Origin: Clostridiales bacterium
Lineage (GTDB): Bacteria; Bacillota; Clostridia; Oscillospirales; QAMX01
NCBI GenBank assembly: GCA_016285815.1
Contig: JAEERN010000072.1
Location: 1-9,811 of the forward strand
DNA: 9,811 nucleotides
Reading direction: 5' to 3'
Made by a program: the position numbers and the translations under genes. The stretch's first letter is position 1; each line of letters opens with the position of its first letter. Of the stretch, positions 7,134-9,811 are shown in pieces. The notes beneath the pieces are model-generated. The model was not told the origin of the DNA. It saw nothing but the letters and a program-made list of their open reading frames with translations, and searched no databases.

Positions 7134-7162
7134 ATTATACCCCTCGGCCGCGGCGATGTCAA
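7134..7162 (-). promoter_or_regulatory. Consensus sigma-A promoter of the metallolyase-GntR-LOR operon
   Basis: On the minus strand TTGACA (7162-7157) and TATAAT (7139-7134) are separated by exactly 17 bases. Both hexamers match the vegetative consensus perfectly, so the promoter should be very strong unless repressed. Transcription is expected to start near 7127, ahead of the palindromic operator. Confidence 0.9.
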
Positions 7163-7223
7163 GCCTTCCCGCCCGGCCGACGAAAGGTTTTCGGCGTCCG
7201 GCGCAAAATTCGGGAATCTGTTC

Positions 7224-7250
7224 AAAAAAGCGCGGATCGCTCCGCGCTTT
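7224..7250 (-). terminator. Intrinsic terminator after ispA
   Basis: On the minus strand the stem AAAGCGCGGA / TCCGCGCTTT with a GCGA loop runs directly into a T-run (six A on the plus strand at 7224-7229). It lies 31 bases past the stop of the prenyl synthase gene and separates the housekeeping operon from the downstream promoter at 7162. About 60 bases between it and that promoter hold nothing recognisable. Confidence 0.88.
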
Positions 7251-7280
7251 CTGTGTGTTTTTGTGCGGACGGGGCTTCCC

Positions 7281-8153
7281 TCAGAAGGTCCGCTCCGCAA
7301 GCCGCCGGGCCAGCGCCGCCAGGAAACCGCTCGGGTCGACGAGTTCGGCGGCGGCCGCCGCCCGGTCCGTCAGCGCGCCGATGCGCGCCTCGCACCCGTC
7401 CGGTCCCAGCAGATCCACGAAGGTGGTCTTGTCTTTGTCGCTGCCGACGGGCTTCCCCAGCACCTCCGGCGTCGAGACTGCGTCCAGCAAGTCGTCCCGG
7501 ATCTGGAAGGCCACGCCCACGCTCTGGGCGTAGATCCGCGCCGCATCGAGCCTGGCCTCGTCCCGCACGCCGGCCAGCAGCAGGCCGGAGACGCAGGCGC
7601 CCTCCAGCAGACAGCCGGTCTTCAGCCGGGACAGCCGCTCTCGGGCCGCCGCGTCAGCCGCGGCGTCGGCCAGATCCAGGCTCTGGCCCAGGATCATGCC
7701 CTCGCGCCCGGAACAGCGCGCGAAATAGGCCCCGGCGGCCAGCACGTTCTCCGGCGCGGTCCCCCGGCAGGAGAACATCAGCTCGAAGGCGGCGTTCAGC
7801 AGGGCGTCCCCCGCCAGCAGCGCGCCCGCCTCGCCGAAGACCATGTGGCTGGAGGGGCGGCCGCGGCGCAGCTCGTCGTCGTCCATACAGGGAAGATCGT
7901 CGTGGATCAGGGAATAGGTGTGGATCAGCTCCACGCCCAGCGCGAAGTCCAAAACCGCCTCCGGCGCGGTCCCCGCCGCGTCTGAGACGGCCAGCAGCAG
8001 CACGGGCCGCAGCCGCTTGCCGCCCGCCGTCAGGCTGTAGCGCATGGACTCGAAAAGCCGGGTGTCACAGGGCTCGCGGAACAGGCGGTCCAGACCGTCC
8101 TCCACCAGCCGCGCCAGCGCCGCCAGGCGCTCGCCGCACTCAGTCCCCGTCAT
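7281..8153 (-). CDS. ispA: Farnesyl diphosphate synthase (polyprenyl synthetase family)
   Basis: 290 residues, typical of bacterial IspA. It adds isopentenyl diphosphate to allylic diphosphates to give farnesyl (perhaps geranylgeranyl) diphosphate, the precursor for undecaprenyl carriers and quinones, in the cytosol. Motifs in order: GGKRLRP at 44-50; first Asp-rich motif HDDLPCMDDD at 84-93 in the DDxxxxD form of bacterial type II enzymes, with Tyr80 five residues ahead, as in short-chain synthases; RRGRPSSH; LKTG at 177-180; GVAFQIRDDLLD at 213-224 with the second Asp-rich motif; and KDKTT for the diphosphate. All catalytic residues are present. ATG 8153 overlaps the end of xseB by 14 bases, so translation is probably coupled. 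In many Clostridia dxs follows ispA; here a terminator follows instead. Product chain length cannot be fixed from sequence alone. Confidence 0.95.
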   Translation of the reverse strand: MTGTECGERLAALARLVEDGLDRLFREPCDTRLFESMRYSLTAGGKRLRPVLLLAVSDAAGTAPEAVLDFALGVELIHTYSLIHDDLPCMDDDELRRGRPSSHMVFGEAGALLAGDALLNAAFELMFSCRGTAPENVLAAGAYFARCSGREGMILGQSLDLADAAADAAARERLSRLKTGCLLEGACVSGLLLAGVRDEARLDAARIYAQSVGVAFQIRDDLLDAVSTPEVLGKPVGSDKDKTTFVDLLGPDGCEARIGALTDRAAAAAELVDPSGFLAALARRLAERTF

Positions 8154-8373
8154 GCCCGTCGAAGTCGGTGACGCCCAGCGTGCCGTCCGGGTTCCGGACC
8201 AGCAGCTTCACCTTCTGCTCGGCGCTGTCCAGCAGCGCGCGGCACTTGCGCGCCAGCGCCGTGCCCTCTTCGAAATACTCCAGACTTTTTTCCAGCGGCA
8301 CGTCGCCCTTCTCCAGCATCCGCGTGATCTCCTCCAGCCGCGCCATGCACTGTTCGAAGCTCATCTCTTCCAC
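8140..8373 (-). CDS. xseB: Exodeoxyribonuclease VII small subunit
   Basis: 77 residues, the usual size. XseB is a helical hairpin that wraps the C-terminal helices of XseA; several copies bind each XseA in exonuclease VII, which degrades single-stranded DNA to oligonucleotides. The family core is clear: SFEQCMARLEEITRMLEKGD, then LEKSLEYFEEGTALARKCRALLDSAEQKV. The start is GTG at 8373: AAAGGAGG at 8381-8388 sits 7 bases upstream, while the in-frame ATG at 8364 would be 16 bases away. The ribosome site overlaps the xseA stop and the gap between the genes is 13 bases, which fits stoichiometric coupling. The 3' end overlaps ispA. Confidence 0.95.
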   Translation of the reverse strand: MEEMSFEQCMARLEEITRMLEKGDVPLEKSLEYFEEGTALARKCRALLDSAEQKVKLLVRNPDGTLGVTDFDGHDGD

Positions 8374-8386
8374 GTCTTTTCCTCCT

Positions 8387-9595
8387 TTATCCCCTGTTCT
8401 CCGGCGAGACCGAAGTGATCCGACAGGCGGCGGTCCCGTCGCTCAGACGCAGGGAGAGCTCGTCTCCCTCGCGCACGTCGGCCGTGCGCCGGACGGCCTT
8501 TCCGTCCGGCCGGATGCCGATGAGATAGCCGCGTCCCAGGACCTTCAGCGGGCTCAGCGCGTCCAGCCGGGAGGCCAGATCGGCAAAGCGCCGTCCCTCG
8601 GCGGCAAAGCGCCGCTCGCCCGCCGCGGCCATGGCCCGCAGGGTGTAATCCAGCACCAGCCCGCGCTCGTCGATATAGCTCATGGGCGAGGCCAGCACTT
8701 TTTTTTCTGTCTGGGTCTGAAGGCGGCGGCGCGACAGTTCCAGCCTGCCCGTCACCGACGCGCGCAGCGAGCGCTCGATCTCGTCCAGCCGGGCGTAGAC
8801 CGCGTCCTGATCCGGCACCGCCAGCTCAGCCGCGTTGGACGGCGTGGCCGCGCGCAGGTCCGCCGCGAAGTCGGAGATGGTGACGTCCGGCTCGTGGCCC
8901 ACCGCCGAGATGACGGGGATCCGGGACTCGTAGACGGCCCGGGCCACGATCTCCTCGTTGAAGCACCACAGGTCCTCCAGACTGCCGCCGCCGCGGCCCG
9001 CGATGATCAGATCGGCGGCCCGCTTCAGGTTGACCACCCGGATCCCGGCGGCGATCTCCCGCGCCGCCCCTTCGCCCTGGACCTTGACGGGCACCACCAG
9101 AAGCCTCGCCATGGGCCAGCGCTTCTTCAGAATCCGCAGCATATCGCGGATGGCCGCCCCCGTGGGCGACGTGACCAGCGCGATGCGCGCCGGCATCCGC
9201 GGGATCGGCACCTTGTGGTCCCGGTCGAAGAGACCCTCGTCCTCCAGCCGCTTTTTCAGCTGTTCAAAGGCCAGCGCCAGCTCGCCCACGCCGTCGGGGA
9301 ACAGCTCGGTGACGTAGAGCTGATACTGTCCGTCCCGCAGGAAGACGGAGACGGATCCGGCGGCGACCACCTTCATGCCGTTCTCCGCGGCGAAGCGCAG
9401 CTTTGAGGCATAGCCGCGGAACATGACCGCCCGCACGACGCCGCCCTCGTCCTTCAGCGTGAAATACATATGCCCCGAGGCGTTGGGACGATAGTCCGAG
9501 ATCTCGCCCCGGACCAGAACGGCGCGCAGCGATGGCTCGCCGTCGATCAGCGACTTGACGGTCTGGTTCAGTTGGGTGACGGTGATGGCGTCCAC
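8387..9595 (-). CDS. xseA: Exodeoxyribonuclease VII large subunit
   Basis: 402 residues from GTG 9595. Catalytic subunit of exonuclease VII, acting on single-stranded DNA in repair. Residues about 1-100 form the OB-fold DNA-binding domain (TVTQLNQTVKSLI, VRGEISDY, SGHMYFTLKDE). The catalytic part follows: IPRMPARIALVTSPTGAAIRD at 131-151, AGRGGGSLEDLWCFNEE at 199-215, and VISAVGHEPDVTISDFAADL then RAATPSNAAEL at 228-258. The C-terminal helical region (about 265-345) that binds XseB is shorter than in E. coli (456 residues in total), and the protein ends with the usual GRGYLIG segment and small barrel. A GTG at 9604 also fits the frame, but the AGGAG at 9606-9610 lies only 1 base from it and 10 from GTG 9595, so 9595 is preferred. 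The start overlaps the TsaD-like gene by 28 bases. Confidence 0.95.
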   Translation of the reverse strand: MDAITVTQLNQTVKSLIDGEPSLRAVLVRGEISDYRPNASGHMYFTLKDEGGVVRAVMFRGYASKLRFAAENGMKVVAAGSVSVFLRDGQYQLYVTELFPDGVGELALAFEQLKKRLEDEGLFDRDHKVPIPRMPARIALVTSPTGAAIRDMLRILKKRWPMARLLVVPVKVQGEGAAREIAAGIRVVNLKRAADLIIAGRGGGSLEDLWCFNEEIVARAVYESRIPVISAVGHEPDVTISDFAADLRAATPSNAAELAVPDQDAVYARLDEIERSLRASVTGRLELSRRRLQTQTEKKVLASPMSYIDERGLVLDYTLRAMAAAGERRFAAEGRRFADLASRLDALSPLKVLGRGYLIGIRPDGKAVRRTADVREGDELSLRLSDGTAACRITSVSPENRG

Positions 9596-9811
9596 GGGCC
9601 GCACGCTCCTCTCTGTTCGCTTTCGTTCCGCCGCCGGGCCGCGGCCGCGGTCAGCCAGGCGATCCCCATGGCATTGTCGGCGGAGGCCGCCGGCGTTCCG
9701 AAGACGGCCGACGGCAGATCGCCCAGACGCGCCCGCAGGAAACGCGAGCTGGAGACGCCGCCGGAAAACAGCACGGGCAGCGGACCGAACCGCTGCCGGG
9801 CCGCCTCGGTG
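9568..9811 (-). CDS. TsaD/Kae1-like glycoprotease-family protein (C-terminal part only)
   Basis: The frame runs in from the right edge and codes for the last 80 residues, ending at TGA 9568-9570. It shows PLPVLFSGGVSSSRFLRARL and then FGTPAASADNAMGIAWLTAA, the end of the ASKHA fold in the Gcp/TsaD (peptidase M22) family. The Asp of SADNAMGIA lies at the position of the metal-binding Asp in TsaD. True TsaD makes the t6A modification of tRNA, but Clostridia often carry a second, shorter paralogue beside xseA, annotated as M22 peptidase or O-sialoglycoprotein endopeptidase; this is more probably that paralogue, whose role is not established. The final residues (EQRGACGPWTPSPSPN) lie past the domain, within the overlap with xseA. 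It is the first visible gene of the xseA-xseB-ispA operon. Confidence 0.85.
   Translation of the reverse strand, partial: TEAARQRFGPLPVLFSGGVSSSRFLRARLGDLPSAVFGTPAASADNAMGIAWLTAAAARRRNESEQRGACGPWTPSPSPN
9606..9610 (-). promoter_or_regulatory. Ribosome binding site deciding the xseA start
   Basis: AGGAG on the minus strand inside the end of the TsaD-like gene. Spacing is 10 bases to GTG 9595 and 1 base to GTG 9604, so the former is the likelier start. Confidence 0.6.

Noticed and set aside
5411..9406. A 1331-codon open frame on the plus strand
   Set aside because: It is antisense to the GntR, metallolyase, prenyl synthase, xseB and xseA genes, all of which have clear family motifs. The translation is low-complexity Arg/Pro/Ala-rich, as expected for a shadow frame in GC-rich DNA, and it reads straight through a promoter and two genes' ends.
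9596..9604. GTG 9604 as the xseA start
   Set aside because: Its ribosome site would be only one base away; the GTG at 9595 has workable spacing and fits the family's N-terminus.

Overview
The window looks like chromosomal DNA of a high-G+C member of the Clostridia, possibly of the Oscillospiraceae/Ruminococcaceae type. This rests on a Firmicutes-type MutS2, strong AGGAGG-like ribosome binding sites, the clustered order TsaD-like protease / xseA / xseB / prenyl synthase, and a FadR-type (GntR/FCD) regulator. Most genes are very GC-rich, which leaves long but meaningless open frames on the opposite strands. No rRNA, tRNA, CRISPR, transposase or phage gene was seen.

Layout. (1) 1-2565, plus strand: the tail of an unidentified gene overlaps mutS2, which encodes a Walker ATPase with an Smr nuclease domain used in ribosome rescue or recombination control. 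(2) 2566-2662: a short convergent gap with a perfect 32-nt palindrome. (3) 2663-4250, minus strand, lower G+C: an exported PepSY-domain protein, preceded by the remains of a secreted gene (PPC-like domain plus the end of an Amidase_6-like domain). That gene appears to have lost its start codon and its reading frame. (4) 4250-4440: an AT-rich gap with operator-like repeats. (5) 4436-7162, minus strand: a compact three-gene unit. A consensus sigma-A promoter with a 14-bp palindromic operator drives a DRE-TIM metallolyase of the isopropylmalate/homocitrate/Re-citrate synthase group, then a GntR/FCD repressor, then a LURP-one-related (LOR) protein coupled by ATGA, ending at a strong terminator. 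(6) 7224-9811, minus strand: a housekeeping operon of TsaD-like protein (partial), xseA, xseB and ispA-type farnesyl diphosphate synthase, joined by overlapping or very close ends and closed by a terminator.

Working together: XseA and XseB form exonuclease VII. The prenyl synthase feeds undecaprenyl and quinone precursors. The regulator probably controls its own operon through the GATTGTATACAATC site, so the metallolyase and the LOR protein are expected to respond to the same, probably carboxylate, effector. The most unusual parts are that regulated unit, the decayed secreted gene, and the PepSY protein with its long helical C-terminal half. No clearly new defence or mobile system was found.
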